DNA of 64,000 nt from Streptomyces sp. AJS327. GTDB taxonomy: Bacteria; Actinomycetota; Actinomycetes; Streptomycetales; Streptomycetaceae. How positions within the stretch are numbered: position 1 is the stretch's first letter; each line of letters opens with the position of its first letter. Of this stretch, positions 11,501-19,700 are shown piece after piece. The stretch lies in assembly GCF_013450295.1 (NCBI RefSeq), contig NZ_SKBR01000002.1, positions 1 to 64,000 of the forward strand, in the 5' to 3' direction. A model generated the notes under the pieces. It did not search any database. It was not told the origin of the DNA and worked only from the letters and a program-made list of their open reading frames with translations. The position numbers and the translations under genes are program-made.

Positions 11501-13632
11501 AGTGGCGGGAGGTGGCGCCGGTCCGGGACGCCACCGGCGACATCCGCGCCCGGATGACCCCCAGCGGACCGGACACCCTCGCACTGCACCTGACGGGCAG
11601 CGACGGCGCACCCGTGGCTGACGTGGCCGAGGTGACCCTGCGGCCACCATCCCCCGAACAGGTCCGTGAGTGGCGGCGGGGCACGGCCCGGCCACCGCAC
11701 CATCTGGGCTGGGAGGGCCTTGGCGCCCTGCCCCAGCCCACGGTGCCGCAGCGGTACGCGGTGCTGGACGCGGCGGAGAACAAGCTGGCCGAGGCGCTAC
11801 GCGGCCAGGGCACCGTCACTGAGCGGTACACCGGACTCACCGAGCTGGCCGCCGCAACTGACGCCACACCAGGGGACGTTCCGCACAACATCCTCGTCCC
11901 GGTGGCGCCCACCGACCCGTCCTCACCGACCGCGACGCGGACCGAGGTGACCCGGGTGCTGCGGCTGGTGCGATCGTGGCTGGCGGACGAACGGTTCACC
12001 GCCACCCGCCTGGTACTGGTGACCCGGTTCGCGGTGGCCACCGACGGGGGTGGTGTGGCGGACCTGACCGGCGCCGCCGTCTGGGGGCTTGCCCGCACGG
12101 TGCAGGCCGAACACCGGGACCGAATCGTCGTGTTGGACCTCGACGAGCGTGACGAGTCGCTCCGCGCCCTGCCGGGAGCGCTCGCCGCCGATCAGCCACA
12201 GGCCGCGCTGCGGGCTGGCGCGCTGTTCGTCCCCCGTCTGCGGCCCGTCCCACGCCGAGCGGCCGACGAGGTGCCACAGCTGGACAGCGCCGGAACCGTC
12301 CTGGTCACGGGGGCGACGGGCACCCTTGGCGGGCTGGTCGCCCGCCACCTGGTCCACGAGCACGGGGCGGGCCGGTTGCTGCTTCTCGGCCGCCGTGGAG
12401 TCGACGCGCCGGGCATGCCGGAGTTGGTCGCCGAACTGAGGGAAGCGGGCGCGGACGTGACCGTGGAGAGCTGCGACGTGGGCGACCGCACCGCCCTCGC
12501 CACCGTGCTCGAAACGGTGCCCGCCGACCATCCCCTCACAGCGGTGATCCACACGGCCGGAGTGCTGGACGACGGCACCGTCATGTCGCTGACCGACGAC
12601 CAGGTCGCGACCGTCTTCCGCCCGAAGGTCGACGCCGCACGACATCTCCACGAACTCACCCGAGACCACGGTGAGTTGCGTGCCTTCGTACTGTTCTCCT
12701 CGGCGGTGTCCGTACTAGGCGGCGCCGGACAGGGCAACTACGCGGCCGCGAACGCTTATCTCGACGCCCTGGCGTACCAACGCCGTGCGGAGGGCCTGCC
12801 CGCGACATCGATCGCGTGGGGCATGTGGTCCGAACAGAGCGGCATGACAGGGGACCTGGCCGCGCGACACGTCGAGCGGATCCTCCGTGAGGGGGGTTCC
12901 CCGATGTCCACGGCGGAGGGACTCGCGCTGTTCGACACCGCCCTCGCCAGCGGCCTCCCGGCCCTCGTGGCCGGGATCGACGTGGGACCCCGATCGGGTC
13001 GGGAACTGCCCCCCGTGCTGTGGGGAGCACACGGCGCACCGCAACGTCCATCCGACCAACCCGAGCGCGAAGCCGAGGCGTTCGACACCCGCCTCGCCCA
13101 ACTCCCCGAACACGAACGGGACGAGGTGGTGCTCAACCTGGTCCTGGGCACGGTCGCCGACGTGCTCACGCACGCGGACGCCGAACAGATCGACCCGGAC
13201 CGGGCGTTCAAGGACCTGGGCTTCGACTCGCTCACCGCCGTGGACCTCCGCAACCGGCTGGCCGCCACCGTCCAGCGTCGGCTGTCCCCGTCGCTGGTGT
13301 TCGACTTCCCCACCCCGCGAGCCCTCGCGGCCCACCTCCGCGCTGAGTTGGTCGGATCCGCCACGGTCGACCCGGTGTTCGCGAACCTCGCCCAACTCCA
13401 CACCACCCTGTCGTCCCTGGACGCCGACGACGCCGTCCGGGAACGGCTCGTGGCCCGGCTCCAGGGGCTGGTGTCCGTACTGACCAGCAACACGGCCTCC
13501 GGGGACCGGGAACCGGAACCAGACGACAGCGACATCGAGTCCGCCACCGCGGCTGAGGTGCTCGCGATTCTCGACAACGAACTCGACGACTCGGCACCAC
13601 CGTCCGGGCCGCAGGGAGGTAGCGCAGAATGA
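1..13632 (+). CDS. Modular type I polyketide synthase, modules 1 (partial), 2 and 3; 5' truncated
   Basis: This gene enters the window in frame at base 1, inside an AT domain; 4543 residues are visible. Domains in order by visible residue: AT 1-220, KR 280-680, ACP 778-863; KS 886-1313, AT 1452-1814, DH 1825-2105, KR 2120-2515, ACP 2597-2684; KS 2706-3134, AT 3237-3600, degenerate DH 3613-3885, KR 3900-4285, ACP 4364-4452; C-terminal docking region 4456-4543. All three ATs carry YASH, which predicts methylmalonyl-CoA. Both KS domains have the TACSS cysteine and the HGTGT and NIGH histidines. The protein is cytosolic and passes its chain to the product of the next gene. The stop codon overlaps the next start (ATGA at 13629-13632), so translation is probably coupled. 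The module 3 DH lacks its catalytic Asp and the module 1 KR has an atypical active site. The true start lies upstream of the window. Confidence 0.97.
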   Translation: MDVAEVEGLLPEGVSVAAINAPGQVVVSGPPSQVAQVCARAEETGVRARLIEVDYASHHAQVEAIEEELRRELAPVVDQGQGSGSDTGPVLVSTVTGQPVLDGELDGDYWYRNLREPVLFADAVRTAHALGHRAFVEVSPHPVLNLALAGVLAESDPEAEARVLHTLRRDQPEPEQLVRSVGAAWAAGLPVQWRRMLPGKAEPVELPTYAFQRQRHWLDTRPEKPATPVGDSWQQRFWHAVHHGDAAELSRMTGGDEQSVTDALPMLESWRQHGEERSVAAGWRYRVGWQPLAARSANGTAGATTVGEWMLLCAEEDANSSHVTGVRDVLTRDGARARTVTVPRGVPERETLTELLTRDGVPGTETPAGILSLVSGRVEPTGTASELAATQLALTQAVADLPQPVRLWTVTSGAVGIGGDDAAPDPARAAVWGLGRVFGLEHADRYGGLLDLPAEWDERIGDQLAVALNDGTEDQFAVRQHGLFVRRLYRAPEPDGPGWRPTGTVLVTGGTGVVGRQLARWLAASGADRLVLVSRSGPDAAGADDLAAELTAAGTPTTNVACDVAERSALAAVLDSVPPEHPLTAVVHAAAAPGSDALETLTPRQLGRVLRVRAEAAQHLHELTRQLPLDAFVLFSSVSGTLGGSRQGGYAPANAYLDALAENRRAEGLPATSLAWGPWSGGGLTEHRAVETLLNRSGLLPMRPEQAVEALRVAVAEDAACLTVANVDWDRLFLAFTASRARPLLEGVPEARRLAGTRRQQAAEQESSGTELARRLAPLDRAARGRALLDLVRQETAAVLGHPSPETVDTRRNFRELGLDSLTGVEVRTRLNGLTGLRLPPAVVFDQPTPRALAGHIATELFGAEEHGTDVDDGAPAVATDALAQEPIAIVGIGCRYPGGVASAQGLWDLVTDGGDAIGEFPADRGWDTAGLYDPDPERNGTSYTRHGGFLYDAAWFDAGFFGISPREALSMDPQQRLLLEVAWEALEDAGADPEALRGSQTGTYIGLTYQDYALQVQEISQELEGYLITGGNASVASGRISYEFGFVGPAVTVDTACSSSLVALHLAVQALRSGECSLAVAGGATVMSSPTTFLDFCRQRGLSADGRCKAFGADADGFGPGEGVGLLVLERLSDAVANGHNVLAVVRGSAVNQDGASNGLTAPNGPSQQRVIRQALANAGVGAAEVDAVEAHGTGTSLGDPIEADALLATYGKDRPEDRPLWLGSVKSNIGHTQAAAGVAGVIKMVMALRHGLLPRTLHVDEPTPRVDWSSGTVRLLTEAQPWTADGGTRRAGVSSFGVSGTNAHVVVEAAPTTPTTPAPQPVQHGQPECAVAREASDEGALPSESRPPVTPFAPPGPGSPLPWIVSGRGNAGLRAQAARLAVFVRAERGGTDAEALPHQVGAALTRSRVPLEDRAMVVGADVETLLAGLDAVAEGRPSENVVTGEALPDPGVALVFPGQGGQWLGMGRGLLEAAGSGSGAGAGSVLGSVFVGRLVECERALEPFVGWSLREVLLGVDEGWLGRVDVVQPVLWAVMVSLAEVWRGVGVVGDVVVGHSQGEIAAAVVAGRLSVEDGARVVALRSRALRGLAGGGAMASIGLDVAEVEGLLPEGVSVAAINAPGQVVVSGPPSQVAQVCARAEELGVRARLIEVDYASHHAQVEAVEERLRSELAGVVDRGSGSGAVLVSTVTGQPVPEGELDGDYWYRNLREPVLFADAVRTAHAQGHEVFLEVGPHPVLGLALSGVLADSDARVLHTLRRDQPEPEQLVRSAGAAWAAGLPVQWRHFFPTGTPRLPLPPYAFQQQRYWPDAPPRTSARPSDGPGHPLLTGAVELADGQGAVFTGELSTRIHPWLTEHQVNGRTILPGTAVLDLALWAAARIGSPRVSELVLSAPVFVPSDEEIQLQLTVGAADDNANRPVSLHSRPDTDPTAEWTLHASGSLAPDTDPVDEDAAAPWPPPAADEVELAGAYQRLAANGYHHGPRFRALRRMWRAGDALLAEVGSPEGLTAGPPGTAADPVLLDAALQPVALDLVNAADAASGQSGDSLRLPFVWTDVRLHRPVEGPLRTRLTPAESGAVTLAVTDDAGRPVLSARSIVLRPLQPNEAGLTSSVPPHSMFRVVWQALTGQPTAARDVPVAVVGPDADQRRAVARGLGIGSSQHTDLDALARAIDEDTARPELVVVPLPMTAATPGDPTAEAVHRTTAHVLDLLRRWLDEDRFARARLVLLTRNAVAVRSGEPAADLAAAAAWGLVRSAQTENPGRLLLADVDDPAALGRALPALLHADEPQYALRAGQLHTPRLAPAEPRTTQDSDTEHHAPPGTTLITGATGVLGAAVARHLVAEQNARHLLLVSRRGPDAPGAEQLNAELTGQGATVTLAACDITDRTALAALLDTIPDDQPLTSVIHTAGVLDDGIISALTPERLAHVLRPKVDGALALHELTRERDLVEFVLFSSVAGILGTAGQGNYAAANAFLDALAQHRAATGLPGTSLAWGLWADRSELTADMGDIELQRLAGYGVETISTDEGLALLDAARTHPEAAVVTARINTPSLIARAERAEPLPAIVRGLARVTAQRNTPATTGRSGLPTDELAQLPAHERERALVDLVREQVGEVLRLPSLDEADPGRAFREIGFDSLTSLELRNRISARTGLALPATLVFDEPTPQAVARYLATRIVGEPETREEGPSTPSTTTATPDDDPIAIVGIGCRFPGGVTSAQGLWDLVANGGEAIGEFPADRGWNTAGLYDPDPDQPGTTYVNRGAFLYDAGLFDAGFFGISPREALAMDPQHRLLLEVAWEALENAGVDAGMLRGSRTGVFAGLMYHEYGWRVGVAPGEVEGYLANGSAGSVASGRVAYTFGFEGPAVTVDTACSSSLVALHMAAQALRSGECSMALAGGSTVMTSPMLFTELSRQRGLSADGRCKAFGADADGFGPGEGVGLLVLERLSDAVANDHEVLAVVRGSAVNQDGASNGLTAPNGPSQQRVIRQALANAGLGVGEVDVVEAHGTGTSLGDPIEAQALLATYGQDRAGGRPLWLGSVKSNIGHTQAAAGVAGVIKMVMAMRHGSLPATLHVDEPSPHVDWSSGEVRLLTESVPWEVSDSRVRRAGVSSFGVSGTNAHVILEEPPESVRPAGVGSASVVGELGLVSWVVSGRGGVGLRGQAARLAGFVRERVAAGVGVDIAGVAAGLVGRAGLENRAVVVGSGVEELLAGLDGVAGEERSVSVAGLSGAVLVFPGQGGQWLGMGRGLLEAAGSGSGAGAGSVLGSVFVGRLVECERALEPFVGWSLREVLLGVDEGWLGRVDVVQPVLWAVMVSLAEVWRGVGVVGDVVVGHSQGEIAAAVVAGRLSVEDGARVVALRSRALRGLAGGGAMASIGLDVAEVEGLLPEGVSVAAINAPGQVVVSGPPSGVAQVCARAEGLGVRARLIEVDYASHHAQVEVVEERLRSELAGVVDRGSGSGAVLVSTVTGQPVPDGELDGDYWYRNLREPVLFADAVRTAHALGHRAFVEVGPHPVLGLALSGVLAESDARVLHTLRRDQPEPEQLLRSLGAAWTVGLPVEWSRVLPGKAEPVELPTYAFQRQRYWLDATAAVARDVPFAGLSPTGHPLLDAVTELPGADARLFLTRLSLETHGWLREHTRDGTVVVPSSAVLEMALYAGQLAQCTALADLAFSEPLTFPVDEAVQVQLVVGGRDDAGHRRVDVHSRPADESEAEWRGHATGLLTDRVDGNPPAVAETWPPVDAEPMPDDTVRKALIECGAAGENVHDWLGQFWRHGDDVLVEARTPEGAETATGRFILPPDLMHALLRVAAAVTMDATPEPRMATQWREVAPVRDATGDIRARMTPSGPDTLALHLTGSDGAPVADVAEVTLRPPSPEQVREWRRGTARPPHHLGWEGLGALPQPTVPQRYAVLDAAENKLAEALRGQGTVTERYTGLTELAAATDATPGDVPHNILVPVAPTDPSSPTATRTEVTRVLRLVRSWLADERFTATRLVLVTRFAVATDGGGVADLTGAAVWGLARTVQAEHRDRIVVLDLDERDESLRALPGALAADQPQAALRAGALFVPRLRPVPRRAADEVPQLDSAGTVLVTGATGTLGGLVARHLVHEHGAGRLLLLGRRGVDAPGMPELVAELREAGADVTVESCDVGDRTALATVLETVPADHPLTAVIHTAGVLDDGTVMSLTDDQVATVFRPKVDAARHLHELTRDHGELRAFVLFSSAVSVLGGAGQGNYAAANAYLDALAYQRRAEGLPATSIAWGMWSEQSGMTGDLAARHVERILREGGSPMSTAEGLALFDTALASGLPALVAGIDVGPRSGRELPPVLWGAHGAPQRPSDQPEREAEAFDTRLAQLPEHERDEVVLNLVLGTVADVLTHADAEQIDPDRAFKDLGFDSLTAVDLRNRLAATVQRRLSPSLVFDFPTPRALAAHLRAELVGSATVDPVFANLAQLHTTLSSLDADDAVRERLVARLQGLVSVLTSNTASGDREPEPDDSDIESATAAEVLAILDNELDDSAPPSGPQGGSAE
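2656..8052 (+). other. Module 2: KS-AT(methylmalonyl)-DH-KR-ACP
   Basis: KS 2656-3939, Cys 3172, His 3577 (HGTGT) and 3697 (NIGH). AT 4354-5442, active Ser 4672 (GHSQG), YASH 4963-4974. DH 5473-6315, with HxxxGxxxxP starting at His 5572 and the second catalytic residue Asp at 6070 followed by Gln. KR nucleotide-binding motif from 6970, LDD at 7243-7251, Tyr 7414. ACP Ser 7924. LDD marks a B-type KR, so with the intact DH this module should give an alpha-methyl trans-enoyl unit. Confidence 0.93.
4381..4925 (+). repeat. GT-skewed GRINS-like block, methylmalonyl-AT copy in module 2
   Basis: The coding strand switches at 4381 from GC-rich codons to TTG/GTG/GGT/GGG codons and switches back near 4860-4925. 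The sequence matches 9733 onward, 37048 onward and 48289 onward. Bases 1-60 are the tail of another copy in module 1. Confidence 0.9.
8116..13355 (+). other. Module 3: KS-AT(methylmalonyl)-DH(degenerate)-KR-ACP
   Basis: KS 8116-9400, Cys 8632. AT 9709-10800, Ser 10024, YASH 10315-10326. The DH fold (10837-11655) keeps His 10936 and the HxxxGxxxxP pattern, but the catalytic Asp position is Met (11431) within DLMHALL, and the YGPxF motif is replaced by a stretch containing VHDWLGQF. KR LDD is at 12565-12573 and Tyr at 12739 (B-type, active). ACP Ser 13228. Predicted outcome is a D-configured beta-hydroxyl rather than an alkene. Confidence 0.9.
9115..10350 (+). repeat. GT-skewed GRINS-like block, KS 3' end and AT of module 3
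   Basis: Starts at the [15 protein letters not shown] part of the KS, where 9115 onward matches 14714 onward of module 4, and runs through the linker into the methylmalonyl AT. From 9733 it repeats the module 2 AT block. Confidence 0.9.
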
Positions 13633-13727
13633 CCGAGGACGCCAAGCTCCTTGACTACCTCAAGCGTGCGACGACGGAACTCCGCCAGACACGGCGGCAG
13701 CTGAAGGAGTCCGAGGCGCGTCAGCGG
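13367..13727 (+). other. Docking junction gene 1 to gene 2
   Basis: The C-terminal end of gene 1 has a helical region (FANLAQLHTTLSSLDADDAV onward) and an acidic tail with AAEVLAILDNEL. The N-terminus of gene 2 is a short charged coiled coil. This is the common actinobacterial (class 1a-like) pairing. The genes overlap by 4 nt. Confidence 0.8.
13614..13620 (+). promoter_or_regulatory. Ribosome-binding site for gene 2
   Basis: GGGAGGT lies 8 nt before ATG 13629, inside the 3' end of gene 1. It is the strongest Shine-Dalgarno match among the internal starts. Confidence 0.85.
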
Positions 13728-16700
13728 GAACCGCTGGCGATCGTGGCGATGAGCTGCCGGTTCCCCGGCGGTGTCGCCTCCCCCGAGGACCTGTGGGACC
13801 TCGTCGCCGCCCGCGCTGACGCCATCTCCGACTTCCCCACGAACCGGGGCTGGGACCTCGACGCGCTCTACGATCCGGACCCCGACAACTCCGGCACCAC
13901 CTACGTTCGCGAGGGCGGATTCCTCTCCGACGCCGACCAGTTCGACGCCGAACTGTTCGGCATCAGCCCCAGAGAAGCGCTCGCCATGTCCCCGCAGCAA
14001 CGGCTGCTGCTGGAGACCTCCTGGCAGTTGTTCGAGCGCGCCGCCCTCGATCCGACGGGCCTCACCGGACGTCGGATCGGCGTGTTCGTCGGCCTGAACG
14101 GACAGGACTACGCCACCCGGCTTCCCACCGTTCCGGAGGAGGTCGAGGGATACCTCGGCATCGGCACCGCGGCGAGCGTGGTGTCGGGGCGGCTGTCGTA
14201 CGTGTTCGGGCTGGAGGGCCCGGCCGTGACGGTGGACACCGCCTGCTCGTCCTCGCTGGTCGCTATGCACCTGGCCGCGCAGGCGTTGCGGTCGGGTGAG
14301 TGTTCGCTGGCGGTCGCGGGCGGTGCGACGGTCATGTCCGCCCCTGACACCTTCGTGGAGTTCAGCCGCCAGCGCGGGCTGGCGCCCGACGGCCGGTGTA
14401 AGGCGTTCGCCGCCGGGGCTGATGGCACGAGCTGGGGCGAGGGCGTCGGACTCGTGCTGCTTGAGCGCCTTTCCGACGCGATGGCCAACGGCCACCAGGT
14501 CCTTGCCGTGTTGAGCGGTTCCGCCGTCAACCAGGACGGTGCGTCGAACGGTTTGACGGCGCCGAACGGCCCGTCCCAACAGCGCGTCATTCGACAGGCG
14601 TTGAGCAACGCAGGCATCGCGGCCATCGACGTCGACGTGGTGGAGGCGCACGGCACCGGCACCTCGCTGGGCGACCCGATCGAGGCGGACGCCCTGCTGG
14701 CGACCTACGGGCAGGATCGCGCGGGGGGTCGTCCGTTGTGGCTGGGTTCGGTGAAGTCGAATATCGGTCATACGCAGGCGGCTGCTGGTGTGGCGGGTGT
14801 CATCAAGATGGTGATGGCCATGCGGCACGGGAGCCTTCCCGCGACGTTGCATGTGGATGAGCCGTCGCCGCATGTGGATTGGTCGTCGGGTGAGGTGCGT
14901 TTGTTGACGGAGTCGGTGCCGTGGGAGGTGTCGGACTCGCGGGTGCGTCGTGCGGGGGTGTCGTCGTTTGGTGTGAGTGGGACGAACGCGCACGTGATTT
15001 TGGAAGAGGCTCCGGCGTTGGAGGAGTCCGCTGAGGTCGTGGAGTCCGGTTCGGGTTCTGACGTTGTTTCTGGGCTTGTGGCGGGGGAGTTGGGCTTGGT
15101 GCCGTGGGTGGTGTCGGGTCGTGGGGGTGTGGGGTTGCGGGGTCAGGCTGCGCGGTTGGCGGGGTTTGTGCGGGAGCGTGTGGTGGCGGGTGAGCGGGTT
15201 GATGTGGCGGGTGTGGCTGCGGGGTTGGTGGGGCGTGCGGGGTTGGAGGATCGGGCTGTGGTGGTGGGTTCGGGTGTGGAGGGGTTGTTGTCGGGGTTGG
15301 ATGCGGTGGCTGAGGGCGGGGTTTCGGTTTCAGCTTCGAGTGTTGGTGTTGAGGGTGTGGTTGTGGGTTCGTCTGTGGGTGGGAAGTTGGCGGTGTTGTT
15401 TACGGGGCAGGGGTCGCAGTTTGTGGGGATGGGTGCGGAGTTGTATGGGCGGTTTGGTGTGTTCGCTGGTGTGGTGGATGAGGTGTGTGAGGTGGCGGAT
15501 GGGTTGTTGCCTGGGCCGTTGCGTCCGGTGTTGTTCGGCGAGGACGGTCAGGACGGTGTGGGCGGGGACGGTCAGGACGGTGTGGGTGGGGATGGTGGGG
15601 GCGGTGTGGGTGAGGGGTTGTTGGGGGAGACGGTGTTTGCGCAGGTGGGGTTGGTGGCGTTGGAGGTGGGGTTGTGGCGTGTGTTGGAGGAGTGTGGGGT
15701 GTGTCCGGATGTGTTGATTGGGCATTCGGTGGGGGAGGTCAGTGCGGCTGTGGCGTCGGGTGTGTTGAGTTTGTCGGATGCGGTGCGGTTGGTGTGTGCG
15801 CGGGGGAGGTTGATGCAGGGGTTGGCGTCGGGTGGGGTGATGGTTTCGGTGGCGGCGCCGGTGGCGGAGGTTGAGGGGCGGGTTGAGGGGTTGGAGGGTG
15901 TGTGGATAGCCGCCGTGAATGGTCCGGAGGCGGTGGTGCTGGCGGGGGAGGCGGAGGCGGTTGGTGGTGTGGTGGGGATGTTGTCGGGTGAGGGGTTTCG
16001 GACGCGGTGGTTGCCGGTCAGTCACGCTTTCCATACCCCGTTGATGGACCCGATTTTGGAGGAGTTCGCTCGGGAGATCGCTGGTTTGTCGTTCGGTCCG
16101 GGGCGGATTCCTGTGGTTTCCACGGTGTCGGGTGGGGTGGTGGGTTCGGATTTTGGTGGTGTGGCGTATTGGGTGGAGCATGCGTGTCGGCCGGTGCGGT
16201 TTGGTGATGCGGTGGGGGTGGCGCGGGGGTTGGGTGTGCGGGTGTGGGCTGAGGTGGGTCCGCAGCCGGCGTTGACGGCGGTGTTGGGTGGGTGTGAGGG
16301 GGAGGTGTCGGCGGTGTTCATGCGTCGTGGGCGGGACCAGGTGGCGGGGGTGCTGACTGGTTTGGCCCGGCTGCATGTTCATGGGGTGGGGGTGGATTGG
16401 CGGCGGCTTCTGCCCCGGGGTGCGGGGTCGGTGGAGTTGCCGACGTACGCCTTCCAGCGGCGCCGGTACTGGCTGGAGGCCACCGCAAGTGCCGAGGCGG
16501 AGACCCTCGTTGATGCCGGAAGTATCGCGTTCTGGGAGGCCGTCGAGCGTCAGGACCTGGCGGCGCTGGGGCTGGACGAGAACACAGTCCCGGCCGAGGT
16601 GCTTCCCGCGCTCTCGGCGTGGCGGCGCACGTATCAGGAACGCCAGACCGTGGACGGCTGGCGGTACCACGTCGCGTGGCGGTCCGTACCCGAGCCCAAC

Positions 16701-19700
16701 TCGCGTGAAATGAGCGATACATGGCTGCGCAGTACCTGGCTCGTCGTCGGTCATGAGGGCGGAGAGACGGCGCGGCTGGTGGAGATGGTGGGGCGTGCGG
16801 GGGCGCGGGCGGAGGTGCTGACCGTCGAGCCGGGGACCGACCGGGCGCTGCTCGCGGACCGGCTGCGCGCGATGTCGGCGGACGGCGAGCCGCTCGCGGG
16901 CGTGCTGTCCGCGCTGACTCTGCCGGGTGGCAGGCCGCTTGACCACGAGGTCTCGCTCGCGGACAGCCTGGCCCTGCTCCAGGCGCTGGGCGACGTCGGG
17001 GTGGGCGCGCCGCTGTGGTGTCTCACCAGCGGTGCGGTGGGCACGGGTGGTACGGACACGGTGTGTGAGCCGGAGGCAGCGGCGGTGTGGGGGCTGGGCC
17101 GGGTCGCCTGTCTGGAGCACCCGGACCGTTGGGGTGGACTGGTCGATCTACCGTCCCTGCCCGATGAGTTGGCCTACCGGCTGCTCGCCCTCGTGCTGTC
17201 GGGCGCCACGGGTGAGGACCAGGTCGCCGTACGGGACGCCGGGCTGTTCGCCTGCCGACTGCGGCGTGCCCCGTCCGGCGCCGCCACCGCCGCCACGGTC
17301 GGGGGCGCGTCCGGGGAGGGCGAGCCAGGCTGGTCGTCGCGGGGTACCGCGCTCATCACCGGCGGAACCGGTGCGCTGGGTGGGCACGTTGCACGGTGGC
17401 TCGCGGAACGGGGTGTCGAACACGTCCTGTTGCTCAGCCGCCTGGGACCGCACGCGCCGGGCGCCGCCGATCTTCGGCGGGACCTCGAAGCGCTGGGCGC
17501 GCGCGTCACCATCCGCGCCTGCGACATCAGCGTGCGCGCAGAGTTGGCTGAGGCCGTAGCCGCCGTACCGGCCGACTGTCCGCTGACCACGGTGGTGCAC
17601 GCCGCCGCCGTGCTGGACGACGCCCCGCTGTCGGCGCAGACCCCCGACCGTCTGGGCGCGGTGCTGCGCGCCAAGGCGACCTCGGCCCGGTACCTGGACG
17701 AGTTGACGCGCCAGTTGCCGCTGACGTCCTTCGTCCTGTTCTCCGCCTTCGGGGGCGTGCTCGGCAGCGCCGGACAGGGCAACTACGCGGCGGCCAACGC
17801 CGTGTTGGACGCGCTGGCCGAACAGCGCCGGGCCGCCGGACTGCCCGCCACCGCCATCGCGTGGGGCGCGTGGGCCGGTGACGGGATGGCGGCGCGGTCG
17901 TCGGCCACCGCGCTGCGGCTACGGCGTACCGGGGCCCGGCCGATGGCGCCCGACCTCGCGCTCGCCGCGATGGGCCGGGCGCTGGAGTCGGGGGAGACCA
18001 CCGTCGCGGTCGCGGACCTGGACTGGCCGCGCTTCGCCCGCACCGTCACCGCGGCGCGGCGCAACCCGCTCCTCGACGAGCTGCCGGATGCCTGGAACAC
18101 CGAGGCAGTGGGAGGCGGTTGGTCCCCTGAGGTCGCCAACGCCCTTCTACCGGAAGCTGTTCGGCGGCTCGGCGCCCTGTCCGGAGCCGAACGGAACGCG
18201 GCGCTGCTCGACCTCGTCCGAGAACAGGCCGCCGCGGTCCTGGGGCACGCGGAACCTACGGGCATTGGCTCCGAACGCCCCTTCCGGGACCTGGGGTTCG
18301 ACTCGCTGACCGGTCTCGACCTGCGTAACCGGCTGGCCGCGGCCACCGGTCTGACACTGCCCGCCACGCTCGTCTTCGACCACCCCACCGTCGGCCAGCT
18401 CACCGCGCACCTTGACAGCGAACTCCACACCGAACACGTCGAGTTCGCAGAGGGAACGCCGGAGCGTGGCACGTACCTGCCCGCCGGGGCGGAGACTGAC
18501 GAGCCCATCGCGATCGTCGCGGTCGGCTGCCAACTACCCGGCGGCGTACGGTCGCCCGAGGAGCTGTGGACGCTCCTCGCGGACGGCGTCGACGCGATGG
18601 ACGAGTTCCCCACTGACCGGGGCTGGGACCTGGCCCGCCTTTTCGACGCGGACGCGGACCGGCCCGGCACCTCCTACGTCCGGCACGGCGGATTCCTGTC
18701 CGGCGCGGCCGAGTTCGACGCCGCCTTCTTCGGCATCAGCCCGCGCGAGGCGGTGGCGATGGACCCGCAGCAGCGGTTGCTGCTGGAGACGTCCTGGGAG
18801 GTGCTGGAGCGCGCCGGTATCGACCCCTCGACGCTGCGGGGCAGCCGTACGGGCGTGTTCGCCGGGACCAACGGACAGGACTACGCCGGGTTGTTGGCCG
18901 ACGTCCCGGACGGCGAGGACTTCGCGGCCACCGGCAACGCGGCGAGCGTCCTGTCCGGCCGGGTGGCGTACGTGCTCGGGCTGGAGGGCCCGGCCGTGAC
19001 CGTCGACACCGCCTGCTCCGCCTCCCTGGTCAGCATCCACCTGGCCAGCCAGGCCCTGCGCCGCCAGGAGTGCTCCCTCGCCCTGGCGGGCGGGGTCACC
19101 GTGATGTCAACTCCCGCCGCGTTCGTCGGCTTCAGCCGCCAGCGTGGACTCGCGCCGGACGGACGCTGCAAGCCGTTCTCCGCGCGGGCCGACGGCACCG
19201 CCTGGGGCGAGGGCGTGGCCGTCCTGCTGCTGGAACGGCTCTCCGACGCCCACCGCAACGGCCACCCCGTCCTCGCCATGGTCCGCGGCTCCGCCGTCAA
19301 CCAGGACGGCGCCAGCAACGGGCTGACCGCGCCGAACGGGCCAGCGCAGCAGCGGGTCATCCGTGCCGCGCTCGCCGACTCCGCGCTCACCCCCGGCGAC
19401 GTCGACGCGGTCGAGGCCCACGGCACCGGCACGGTGCTGGGCGACCCCATCGAGGCGCAGGCCCTGATCGCCGCCTACGGCGACCGACCCGCCGACCGGC
19501 CGCTGCGCATCGGCTCCATCAAGTCGAACATCGGGCACACGCAGGCCGCCGCGGGCGCGGCCGGGGTGCTCAAGATGGTGCTGGCCCTGCGGCACGGGAC
19601 GCTGCCGCGCACGCTGCACGCCGACGAGGCGTCCCCGCACGTCGACTGGACGGCGGGCGAGGTCTCGCTGCTGGCCGAGTCCGTGCCGTGGGAACGCGAC

